From Caenorhabditis elegans (lineage: Eukaryota; Nematoda; Chromadorea; Rhabditida; Rhabditidae): DNA of 64,000 nucleotides. How positions within the stretch are numbered: position 1 is the first letter of the stretch; each line of letters begins with the position of its first letter. Shown here in pieces: positions 1-11,497 of the stretch. The notes beneath the pieces were generated by a model. The model saw nothing but the letters and a program-made list of their open reading frames with translations, ran no database searches and was not told the origin of the DNA. Both the position numbers and the translations under genes were made by a program. The stretch is from assembly GCF_000002985.6 (NCBI RefSeq), contig NC_003283.11, positions 15,501,501 through 15,565,500 on the forward strand. The letters run 5' to 3'.

Positions 1-3000
1 CTGAATAATTGGGGTGATGGAATGAATATATCGTATGCTGGCGGAAGTATAATGGTGAATGGAACACGAATTGAGAAGAACCGTTGGAGAGGTGCTGCTA
101 TCCATTACAATCAGACTCTTCCGTTTTTGCCAATGTACAATGAGGTGATCTTCAAAGGACGCCCCTCGAATAATAAGTTCTACCTTCCAACAATAATATC
201 GGAGAATGAATGGGGAGGTCTTCTAGTCGGTAATTTCTGTGCTTATTCGAATGAATCTAATTGGCATTCGAAATACCGTATTCCAATCAACTCTGTGTAT
301 CCGAAGCTTGTGCCGAAAATCCTTATTTCTTGGGTAGAATTTCTGAAGAATCAGTATCATCCGTCAATGGAAATATTCTCGTGTCGAGACCCGGATGTGA
401 TATGGAATATAGTTGACGTGACTGGAAATCGGATTGATGGAAATCTGGGTTATGGTATGCGGATTGCACCGGCCGTCAATATGCACACGGTGATTAACTC
501 CAATCAGTTTTTACACAACAATGACACAACATTGTATATCAGGAATGCACAGTGGCCGGAGCTCGGTGATTTGCCAGCGGAGGTAGGTGGTTGAACAGTT
601 GTCCGACAGGGTACCATAAAATAATAATAAAAACTTTCAGGTCACAATTTCCAAGAATGTGTTCAAATTCAATGTGGCTAAATATATTATTTCAATCGGA
701 ATGAATGAAGATGCTCCACGACAGTTTCTAACATTCAATCAACAGAATGAGGTAGGCGGGAGTCATGGGATTATTTTCAAGCCTAGTTACCTTACAACTC
801 CTGCAACACTCAAGAATAATTTCAGATCCGAGCCAACACGGTATTTGACCCGTTTCCGTCCTTGCCGCCACGTAGCACTCCTTACGCAGCTCTCGTAGTT
901 TCCTCGTCAAATGTGAAGATTCATAGAAATTGCTTTAACAACGAACGTTCAAAATATGAGATAGCCACCGAGCTGGAGCAACATGCCAAGTGGATAGATG
1001 CTCGCGAGAATAATTGGGGATTTCAGGAGATCCCGCGATTTATTGATAAGTTTTTTGATCAATTCAACCGATATTCCTTGGCATCCATCGATATCGAACC
1101 TTACATGGCTGCGTGCAACCAGAGAATGCCTTATATAACCTTGTTGAATGGTGCATTCCGTCAGTTCAAGAAACAATCAGAGCCATTCAAGCTTGGAGGA
1201 ATCATCTATGAGAATCATGATTTGCTTAAAGGACGTTATCAAGTCACTGAAGATCTTCAAGTTGTACCCGGTGCCAAGCTAACTATTGCATCCGGGTCAG
1301 TGCTTGAATTTCAGCATGGGATTGGAATGTTAGTTCAAGGAGATTTGATAAGAAATGAGTACGATCAAGATGAAAAGGTAATCTTTACCTCTACTCCGTT
1401 CACATTGGAAAGGAGGTCCGATATTCGCCTGGTAGATGTGGATGGGAACTATGAGGTGACAGAGGGAAGGCTAGAAGTTCTTGTTGACGATCAATGGGGT
1501 ACTGTATGCAATCGAAGTTGGACCCCGCAGCTGACAATCCTGGCGTGCAATCAGCTGGGACTAGTGGCCGATGTTCAGTATTTTGAGAACTGGAGAATAT
1601 TCCCGGAGCCTGGAGACTTGCCAATGATCATGGACAATATAAGATGTGAGGAAAATGAAGTGGATATCACAAAATGTCGGCATGATGGAGTGGAAAGGAA
1701 TTGTGCGGCAGGATGCAGAAGCACGGAAGTTGTTGGTGAGGATTTCAGGTACCAAGTTGCCCCATAAACTTGATATCTAATTTCCAGGTCTCCGATGTCT
1801 TGAACCACGTTGGGCGGGTGTTAGGTACAGCTTACTTGCCAACCCACCTACCGTAACCGGCCAGACTACAATGGACAACTGGAGGATCGAAAAAGGAGGA
1901 CTATTCAACTTCCGTACGTCTGAGTTTTGTGCAGCTTTTAAAGTTGATTGGAACTATCATACCTTTCATCGGCTGGAGATTCGCGTAAGTTTTTGGGTTT
2001 GTGGGTTTCCCGGTTAGACAACTTCTATATATTTTCAGAACAATTTCTGGGATGGTATCGATGTTGTTTACAATGACTTGGTCAAAAAACCAGCGATTCG
2101 AAACAGTGTGATCTATAACAATCGCAGAAATGGATTCCACATAAGATCTGCCGGGATTACTGTAGAAAACGTAACTATCAATTTTAATGGTCAATCCGGA
2201 ATGAGATACAATCCATCGTTATCTGCGTTGGAGCAAAATGACATTGTCTCTTGGCTAAGCTTAAAGGAGCAACCAGAGTTGGAGGCGAATAACATTTTTC
2301 GAATACCTGATCAGCAGCTAGACCTCATAGAGGTTATGGAGAGTAATCTGAATCAGAGGAAGTTTCTGGTTGCTGCAGAGACACAGGATTGTCCAGCAGG
2401 TAAGCTGAACTTACTTGGATCGTTATGTAGAATTTCCCATTCCAGATCCCCATCAAGAATGTGTCTACAACCTAATGATCCGATCAGTTGGCTACCAATA
2501 TGGCCTCGCTTCAAAAATGGCGATCCAAATTGTCAATGCGCCTTCAAATGTTTCAGACGAGGACGCCATTTTCACAGAGGTCTCGACTGGAAAATCGTGG
2601 AGCGCGAGGAAGGATCAGGTTTATGTAAGCTTATTTCAGACAGAGTGATTCTAAAATTTGAAACAATTTCAGTTTCCTGTGGTCTCCACTGAAAATGCAA
2701 TGCGGATGAGATACACGAGATCGTTTGGAAAACCGAAATTGGTAATCTTGGTGCTCTTCCTAGATAGTGAGTTTTATATTAGCGAAATTTAAATTTCTGA
2801 TTAAATTTCAGCCCAAGAATATGTTGACCGCTTCATTCATCTTTACAAATCCCGTGTTGAAGACAATCAATACGGCTTTTCTTCAGTTCATTATTCCAAT
2901 CTGACATACTCTGACGGGCGCTTGTCAAATCGATGGAACAATGAGAAAATCTGGCTGCAAAAAGTGAACTTCACTCGAAATTCAGAAGCAGTCATGTGGC

Positions 3001-6000
3001 TGCACTCTCCACAACATGCCGTGGTCCCCGGAACCCCCATCGCAGAGATTACTTATCATTTTGACAATTGTAGTGTTACTGATAATAGCGGACCCATCAT
3101 TGAATCGCATCGTGACTTGTACGCGTCTGCGAACGTTTTTCATTGGATTTTGTGGTCGAATACGTTTGCCAATAATTCGAGAAGTGGAATTGCGGTGGCG
3201 TTACCGGATACTTATGATTTGCTTGCAAAGCAGACGCATAGCTTTTGGCTGACTGAAAATCGATTTGAACGGAACTCTGAGTTCAAAATTTTGCTTGACG
3301 GATATTATGCGTTCGCTAACATTTCTTCCAATAATTTCACACTCAACACAGCACCAAAACAATTTGGAATGGTGGAGCTACGTGGAATGGAGAAAAACCT
3401 AATTTGTGAACGCAATCGGTTCTTCTTCAATTGGGGTCACTGGATGATCAAATTGGATGCAACGTCACAATATCTCCGACAAATCGATGTGCCAAGCTAT
3501 GTTCAATATAACTACATTGAAAAGAATAGGTTCATAAATCAGCGAGGAGATTACGTTGATATGTGGCCCAGATCTTATGCACTCGGAGTTTTTGGATCTC
3601 AAAAGGTGGAAGTTCATTTCAATCGATTCTTCAACGAGTTGATCGATTTCGAGTTGGTTTCTGGGGCTAAGGTAATTTCATAATTTTTCAAAATTTTCAA
3701 AAAGAATTGCATCGACCGGGAATCGAACCCGGGCCGCCCGCGTGGCAGGCGAGCATTCTACCACTGAACCACCGATGCGATGAAGAAACCTGGTCAGGGT
3801 GGCAAAAATAAAAGCAATGTGGAAGAGAAGCACAGGGAGAGATAGACAGACAAATAAGAGGGGGAAGGGGGAGGTTGACCTACAAGTAAGCCTATTGGGG
3901 AAAGTTGGAAAACGGAGATAAATATTTATAACACTTGTAAAAGCCTTTCAATTTCAGTACTCTGACGTCTTCGAAACAATGAACACAACGCATAACTGGT
4001 GGGGTACCGGAAACGAAGCAGTCATCGCTCAACGCGTTTTCGATTTCGACGACTGGAACACGTTCACCCGTGCGGAATGGACGCCGTTCTACGTGTCCAA
4101 CGATTTGTCAATCAATTTCTGGTGGAATCCGTGGCGCGACGGGCAACTGGCAAACGCCACATATCTGGAGCCGGGTGTACATGATTTGCACGGACGCGTG
4201 TATGAGGACAAGAATCTGACCCTGATCACAGAGCGATGGTACTCGTTTCCATACAACTACCGCCCGTTCCGACCCTACCGTATCACTCGTGACGTCACTA
4301 TTATGCCTGGAGCCACGTTGTATATCGAGCAGAATGTGGAAGTTCATGTTTGGCCCAACGTTCGGATTTTGGTGCTAGGGAACTTGGTGGCCAGGGGAGA
4401 GTATTGGCAACCGATCAGGTAGGTCAAGTTATCTAGAACTAAATCATAAAAATTCCTTTTGCAGATTCAAACCCATCAATGTCACAGAATACATGCAATA
4501 CAAAGGGGAGATACCAACGGAATACAGAAAGAAGAGAGGAATCGAGTGGCCAGAAAAGAGCCAACGGCATGCTGGTTATGCTCACCTTGCTGGGCCTAAT
4601 GGACCTTTTGTTATAAAGGGAACCTCAGGAAATTCGAAGCTCTCAGATCATCTTGAGCGAACGAAGCGGCATGATTGTCAGTGGCCTGAAAATCCAAATC
4701 ACCCCCACGAGTCGATTCATCCTGACACCCCAAACGGCCCCTACAGACTGAAGGGCTTAAAGCAGGAGAGACCAAAGCGTGCTTCAGATAGATCAAAGCC
4801 GGATTTGGTCTACCGTGACTTCCCAACTCTGCATCGTGACGATCCCTACTACCAACGCTTCACAGTTTCCCTGACAACAAACGGATCGGATTACGGAAGA
4901 GCTGGATTTATACAGATCTACAACGCCACCACAGGAGAAGTAGTTCCGAGCTGTGATCGGCAATTTACAATCAGAAATGCGCAAGTTGTGTGCCGAGAGC
5001 TTGGTCTGCAAACTCAGAACGTCTATCACTGGCTCACTCCAAGGTGGGACTACAATCCTCATGTGAGAATTCTGAAAACTTACATGGAACCACGGCAATG
5101 TCGAGGTGATGAACCCAGTTTGGATCGCTGTGACTTAAGACTTTCTGGCAATGATTCTCAGTGGATGTGTATGGACTCGGAACACTTCAACTATGTTTAC
5201 TGCGGATCTAATAGAAGTTTGAGCCGAGACTATATCGGAAACTGGGGTGGTATCACTTTTGCTCAACCTAATCTTGAACACGCTTACGGCGAGAAGAGCG
5301 GAGCAAAGAAGGAGAAGTCAATTCTACAGTACGTCGAGATAGTTGGCGGTGGCGCTGGTCACAAAGATTCGTGGCAAAGCGCAGGTCTTCAAGTATTCCA
5401 TCGATCACCAATACTCGATCATATTAACGTGACGAATTGCTCGGTTCACGGTATTCAAGTAATTTCTCCGAATGATCGTATCACACTGGCCAACCTGAAC
5501 GTCACGTTCAATCAGGGGCAAGGAGTGAACATACTGACAACGTTCGTGCAGGCGCCAAGTTCTTCACAAAATGCAATGAGAAAACCTATGAGTATTCCGT
5601 ATTACACGCAAGGAATGTTGGACATGTGCGCTGCTAGAAAACGGTTCGAGGTGGAGAATCGAATTATGGTGAGTTTCACAATTTCAGATCTTTTGAGCAT
5701 ATTTAGGCAATCCTATTTCCAGCTCTACTATAAATACGACTCCTACCCTGTTGATTGTGTGAAGGTCTTCACTTCTCGAGGAAGACGTGTTGCTTTCCGA
5801 ATAGTCCAATATCAGCTCTACTCATCTCCCACCGATCTTGGTAGATCTGATGCTCTTCGCCTCTACAGTTCGGAATCCTTTGCGCCCATGGCACTGCTCG
5901 CTGACTTTAGAAGTGATTATCAGTCAGTGGATCCATCTGTAGCTGTGACTTCCGATGAGATTGCTGTTCATCTCCGAGCAACTGCCGCAGACGGGGTTTA

Positions 6001-9000
6001 TGGATTTATCGCAGAGGTTTCGGCGCTTCCAAGTAACGCTGAGCAGCGTAAGTTTTTGAATTTCGTGAGCCTTTACCATTATTCTAATTTCAACACTTTT
6101 AGACACAGTCGGAGAAATCATCATTCGAGGATCAAGAGTTGATCATAACGATCGTGGAGCTATTGAATATTCAAACCTTGGAGAAATGAGCCCGAACCTT
6201 GTAATCGAGAGTTCCTCCTTTGCATTCAATGGGATCCATTTGTTCGGGAACATTTCTACGTCGAGTCAGGCTGTGCAACTGAACCTGCATAATACTGTAT
6301 TTTTCTTATTCCGTGCCAACTCTATTGCTCACAATCGTGGAGGACTGTACATTTCTGCAACATCAAGCAGTCCAGTTGTCCGTCTGGGAGCACTCATTAA
6401 AAATTGCCTATTCGCTTATAACAGTAACTCGACGGCTTTGGCGTTAAGCGGAAATAACTATCAAGTGGTAATACTGAAAATGAAGTTCGAAAAACATACT
6501 TACTTATAGATCACCCTGCTCAACAATATCATCAGCCACAACTTTGCTCTCTACCATGACACTATAGTTGCACATGACGTGGCAATCAACATGACACGTA
6601 ACACGCTATTTTCAAATACGGGACTTCATACACTGGACATTCATGCCAACTCAAAACTGTCTGTTGATAAAAATACGTTCTTCTACAACAATTTCTATGA
6701 TAACTTGGCACTTGGACACGGTCAGCAGTACCTTGAAATGTACGGATATCAGCCTGCAAAAGAGAATAATGAGTTCTTCAATCGACCTAGAAGGGATCTT
6801 GTGAAGAGACAGGTAAGCCAGACTCGTCAGGTGTTCTATTTGAATAATGAAATTTCCAGGTTCTCACCCAGCAAGGAGTTTCATTCGACTGGTGGACTCA
6901 TGTGGACAACGAGACCACCAGATACAGATCCACCATAATCGCTGGAAGCTCTCAGGAAGTTTTCAAGTTCAACACATTCAATGATCCTCTGAACGACTAC
7001 GAGTTGACTACAGGACGACAATCTCCGTACGAAATGGGGTCTATCGACGCGAAGGAAAACTATTGGGGTTACCCGGGAACTGTTGGTGTCGCCGCAGGAA
7101 AGATTCGAGATCATGAAGACTATCCGGGATTGGTGAAGGTTGACTTTACACCTGTGTTGGAGTCGAACACTAGTCTGATTGAGGGAGATTGTCCGGCTGG
7201 ATGGTTCCAGGTGAGTACCTAGGTAGCTTCAAGAGCTCACAGATTTTAATCAATTTCCTGTCAGGCTGGTCATGAAGAATTCAAGTCGTGCTTCCTATTC
7301 GTCCCATCTGCTGTCACCTTCTCAAGAGCAGTTGAGTATTGTGAGGAGCTCGACGCATTCGTGCCATATTTGCGCATCAACGACATCCTCCAGTCCCAGC
7401 TTGCTCAGCGAATTGAGAAATTCTCAATTGACTTGAGAACTGATCAGGAACGTTTGAAGCCATATGGAATGGATGATGATATTCCAGTTTGGATCAGCGC
7501 GGTCAATATCCCCAACACTCAATGCGGTTGGCTCCGGTCGAGATCCAAGAAAATCGAGCAAGCGAATTGTAATCTATTAACGGCATTCATTTGTGAGAAA
7601 GGAACGCATCCGTATTCGGAGCCGATTCTCTGGAGACCAGGAATCATTATTCCAATCATTTTAGCTGCAGTAATTCTATTCTTACTAGTAATTCTGCTGA
7701 TCTGTTGGTGTGTCAAGTCAAGAAAAAGAAATGATTTGCTGGGTGAACGGAAGGAGAACATACGGGCCAGTATGAGGCTTCAAAAGTAAGGCTTGAAGAA
7801 GAAATAGGGGGCCGAATACGTTTTTTATTTTTCTTCCAGATTGCACCAGGAGCATGAGAAACGAGAAATGAAGCGGGGCTCCGATCATACTCACACTTCG
7901 GGACACGCTAGTCTGAATAGTGGTTCGACTGTTAGTGCCTATAGCGGGTAAGCGGAATTGTGAAATTTGAGACGTGGCCGAATTTTCTGTTTTCGCGGCC
8001 ACGTCCGGCCAAAATTGTGACGTCACTATTTTTGTAGCCCAAAAGTGCCGCATTTTCAGTAGATCAAAGGGAGAGCGGTCGGCTTTTTCTACTTGTTTTT
8101 TTTTTCAAATAAAATCCAATTTCAGAAGAGCTATCCACCGGCCGCCAGCCTATCAGAGTGACACTCTGAGCACCGCCACGTCAGAGAACACCTACTCATA
8201 TGCCTATACTCCACATGGGGGCCCGACAGCCAGCTATAACACACGGTAGGCGAACTTTAATACAGTGCATTTATTTTCCAACTTCTACGACTTTAAAGGC
8301 GTGCGCATTTTCGCGCAATGTTCTCGCCACGCGCATCCCATTGATTTGTTGAGCGCGTGGCGAGACCAATGACGGACCATTTTGTATAAATGCGCGCGCC
8401 TTTAAAGTCGTAAAAGTTGGAAAAAACTGTAGTAAATATGTATATTTGCTGCCAAAATTTGAAACAGTTTCTTTTTCGTGACTAATTAATTCAAATTTCA
8501 CCAGAAAATTTGTAATGCAATACAAATAAATGTTAAAAGTTCGCTTCAGAACACAAAAAAAAGTTAACATTTGTTCAACTTTGAGCCAATATTTTATTTT
8601 TTGAAGTTCTCTGAAACTTTGTGAGAAGTGACAAAAAATTTAATTCGAATTATTCGGCAAAATTTTTGGAAAAAATGAAACAATATACATAACCCAGAGG
8701 GGGAATTTTTGCGATTGTCAAGAAAAAATACGGTACCCGGTCTCGACACGACAATTCATTGTTAAAAATAAATGGGTGTGCGCCTTTAAAAAGTACTGTC
8801 ATTTAAAACTCTCGTTGCTTCTGAATTTTTTTTACGTGAAAAATGTTTATTTGTTTGAAAAGAACGAAAGTTTACAAATCATGATAAAAACTAAACCTAA
8901 AAGAGAAAAAAAACCTAAAAATCGTTGAAAATTCTACAACAACGAAAGTTTGAATTACAGCACTCTTCAAAGGGGCGCACTTGTTTCAATTGAACAAAAA

Positions 9001-9732
9001 ATGTGCTTGGATAATAAGCATTTCTGAAAAAAAAACATTTTTTGAATAGCGTTAATTCTGAAAAAAATTTGAAAATGTTGAATTTCGGAATTAAACTCCT
9101 GAAAAAAAAAAATTTTTTTTTTAAATTTCCACAAAAAAAATTAGGTGGCCGAGTTTTCTCTATTCCAAGGCCACGTAGCAACTTATTTCAGACCATCCCG
9201 CTCGGTGTCCACAAATCCAAACGGTTACTCGGAAATCACCCATCCTACAGTAACCCAGACCACAACTACAGTACCCTATCGATCCACGTCATCACCTAAC
9301 AACCACGTCAGAATGCGACCATATCAGCCACGCAGTGATACTGCTTCGAACGCCACGTTGTCATACACTACAGACTCTGAACGTACATCGACTGCGACTG
9401 ATCTTTCGAGTTCTTATACATCGGATGCATCTGAAAGTACCGTACAGAGTACTGTAGTGAATAAAAGACGGTCACCCCAGCCGCCAGTATCCCCCATTCC
9501 AAGAGCACCCCCGCTCAGAAATTCCAACGGATTTTTGGCCAGTACTAACAATTTTCAACCATTGCCAACGGATATTCCGATGAGGTTTTTTTCGAAATTT
9601 TCAATATTTTTTTAATTATAAATTTATTCCAGATCGGATCCGGAACTTAATCATTTTGTCGAACTTCACGCTGCACCACGCACTGGAGGATCTATTCGCT
9701 TCAAAAAGCCAGCCATGGAAACGTCTATGTGA
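1..9732 (+). CDS. Bark beetle/Anakonda-like giant transmembrane protein (5' end outside window)
   Basis: The 3' part of a very large gene; about 2,512 codons are visible and the reading frame is open from base 1. I join 19 exons: 1-582, 641-751, 826-1735, 1788-1984, 2039-2399, 2446-2618, 2673-2766, 2812-3671, 3958-4418, 4465-5668, 5723-6047, 6103-6467, 6510-6812, 6860-7210, 7265-7785, 7840-7947, 8126-8245, 9192-9584, 9633-9732. Visible parts in order: repeated N-x-F/W-x-x-N blocks typical of right-handed beta-helix proteins, SRCR domain 1 (about 1420-1800), a CUB-like segment (2446-2850), more beta-helix, SRCR domain 2 (about 4853-5205), a C-type lectin-like domain (about 7189-7600), one membrane helix (about 7637-7715) and a Ser/Thr/Pro-rich cytoplasmic tail. 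This order matches Drosophila Bark/Anakonda, an epithelial tricellular junction protein. A junction or adhesion role here is inference. Signal peptide and N-terminus lie outside. I recall this as C06B8.7, unchecked. Confidence 0.9.
3708..3778 (-). tRNA. tRNA-Gly (anticodon GCC)
   Basis: A 71-nt cloverleaf on the minus strand. It has an intact A box (GGTTCAGTGGTAGAATGC), the anticodon loop CTGCCAC with GCC, and the B box GGTTCGATTCC; the GCATCGG acceptor stem pairs with CCGATGC through one G-U type pair. It lies antisense within a 286-bp intron (3672-3957) of the Bark-like gene. Confidence 0.95.
8275..8425. repeat. Hairpin repeat in last large intron of the Bark-like gene
   Basis: The two ends are inverted copies of each other: TTTTCCAACTT...CGACTTTAAAGGCG at the left and CGCCTTTAAAGTCG...AAGTTGGAAAA at the right. 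The arms are about 36 bp, with a second inner dyad around TCTCGCCACGCGC / GCGCGTGGCGAGA. It looks like a short non-autonomous palindromic element. It sits in the 946-bp intron 8246-9191. Confidence 0.8.
8731..9005. repeat. Palindromic repeat, GGTCTCGACACGACAA family, copy 1
   Basis: The left end reads CCCGGTCTCGACACGACAA followed by GCGCCTTTAAA and AGTACTGT. The right part has the complementary order (CAGCACTCTTCAAAGGGGCGCAC), separated by an AT-rich core. Other copies are at 33977-34259, 44991-45230 and 46589-46868. It lies in the intron of the Bark-like gene next to another hairpin. Confidence 0.75.
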
Positions 9733-10694
9733 TCTGAAGAAATAGCTTTCATGAATTATTTTCATTATTACCTCCGGTTATTTTTGGGTTTTTATCTTTA
9801 AATATCGATTTTCACCCACTTTCCAACGATGACGTGTACTTCTTTCTGCTTTCTTTTTTTGTAAAAAAGAATTTTTATTGCCATAATATTAATTTCATAT
9901 TTTTAATAAACATTTTCAACGAAAATTGCACATGTACGGCGCGTTACAACGAATATTCTTTCAGAAACAGTTCAAATTCACTTATTAATTTAGAAGGCAA
10001 CTCATTAAACAAAATAAAAAGCCGTTTTTCTACGATTATCTTCAAAAACACTAGTTCCCAAGCGAAAAATTGAACAAAAAACATATGAGAAAAATAAAAT
10101 TCCGATTGAATTCTGCTAGTTTAAGAGTTGAAAGATTTCATACTTACTAAAAACCACAATAAAATTTTTATTTTCGTATTTTCATTTTTTTTTTTCTGCT
10201 CGAAAAATAACAAACAAACAAACAGAAAAATCTCTCGAAAGCAGAATTAAATTCGTTTAGAAATTAAAGGCGCACGCATTTACATTGCTGGGTCTCGGCA
10301 CGCTCACGACACAGTTGAACAAGTGTAACCGTACCCCTTCGCACACACTCTGCCGTAATTTGCTTTTTTCCAACTTTTGCTTGGTTTTTCTTTATTTTTA
10401 CCCCAAATTTCATAAAATTTTCGCTGATCAGGTTCAAAAAATTATTTAGAATCTTTATTTTATAGTATTTGTTCATAAATTTGCTTGATATTAAGCGAAA
10501 TCTCACATTTGGTGTGCTTTATCGATTTTTGTCCTAAAACTTGTGATTATTTGAGTTTAACTATTTTCTCCCAGTTTTTAGAATCCTCGAATACAATTCT
10601 CTTTTTCCTCAATTAATCGTCACTTTATCCTGAAATTCTCATTTTTCTTCTGGCTTCAACTATATTTTAATTTTTCAGGTAATCCACCATTGCG
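9733..10694. other. Intergenic region between Bark-like gene and rpl-38
   Basis: AT-rich intergenic DNA. It holds the Bark-like 3' UTR, with AATAAA hexamers near 9905 and 10011. A partial palindromic-repeat fragment lies at about 10265-10340 (AAAGGCGCACGCATTT followed by GGGTCTCGGCACG). The last 150 bp are the pyrimidine-rich upstream region of rpl-38. I see no gene. Confidence 0.6.
10677..10694 (+). promoter_or_regulatory. Inferred trans-splice acceptor and leader of rpl-38
   Basis: TTTTTCAG ends at 10678, only 16 bp before the start codon, with no upstream exon visible. In nematodes this arrangement is typical of a spliced-leader acceptor, as expected for a ribosomal protein gene. Confidence 0.55.
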
Positions 10695-11179
10695 ATGCCA
10701 AAGGAAATCAAGGAGATCAAAGACTTCTTGGTCAAGGCCCGTAGAAAGGATGCCAAGTCCGTCAAGATAAAGAAGAACTCCAACAACACCAAGTTCAAGG
10801 TTCGCTGCGCCAGCTACCTCTACACCCTCGTCGTCGCCGTAAGTTTTTATTTTAATTAAAATTATAATTGCGCAAAATTCTTTATAAAGATACGTAGATT
10901 CAACGCTCAAGTCTTTCGGAAAAGTTGTGAAGATTTCACCTGATTTGTTCCAGTTTTCTTGAAAGAAAAACAATTCATTGGAAGTTTCTGATTTTTCTAA
11001 TGTTTTGGAGTCAGCACATTTTGTATCTGTTTCGCTTAAATTTGTAAATTTTTTTTAGACTTTCCGATTTTATAAATAATTTGAATATATTATAAATAAA
11101 TATTTTTCAGGACAAGGATAAGGCCGAGAAGCTGAAGCAATCCCTTCCACCAGGCATCCAAGTCAAGGAGCTCAAGTAG
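10695..11179 (+). CDS. rpl-38: 60S ribosomal protein L38 (eL38)
   Basis: Two exons (10695-10838 and 11111-11179) encode 70 residues. The protein starts [20 protein letters not shown] and ends with a [18 protein letters not shown] tail, matching the whole length of eL38. This is a small basic structural protein of the large cytosolic ribosomal subunit. The 272-bp intron has a clean GTAAGT donor and TTTTCAG acceptor. The start is fixed by the protein match and by the nearby trans-splice-like acceptor. The gene lies 963 bp downstream of the Bark-like stop and is convergent with the channel gene ending at 11498. Lys-rich composition and codon use fit a highly expressed gene. C. elegans eL38 is rpl-38 (recalled as C06B8.8). 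Confidence 0.97.
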
Positions 11180-11497
11180 ATCAAATCTCTTCTCTGCTCG
11201 TTGTTGGTTTTTACGTTATGAATGTTCACACGTTACATCCCTGTCTTATCTTCTTTCAATAACACAAATTCAGAAATCTTTATGAGCAAATTGAAACGGA
11301 TGGGAAAAATAACCGAACCCGGGATTGGTTTAATGATAAATTCTGGCGTTCTGATTAGTTATATGAGTTGTGTTCGCAGTGAGGATCCTCAGGAGTGTGC
11401 GCCATCCAGGGGCACTTCAAGTTCGCCTGTCCGCAAGGGTTGTGACCGATTGCGCAATACCTAAAATAGTAATCAGTAGGCTTTTGAAATGATTCAG

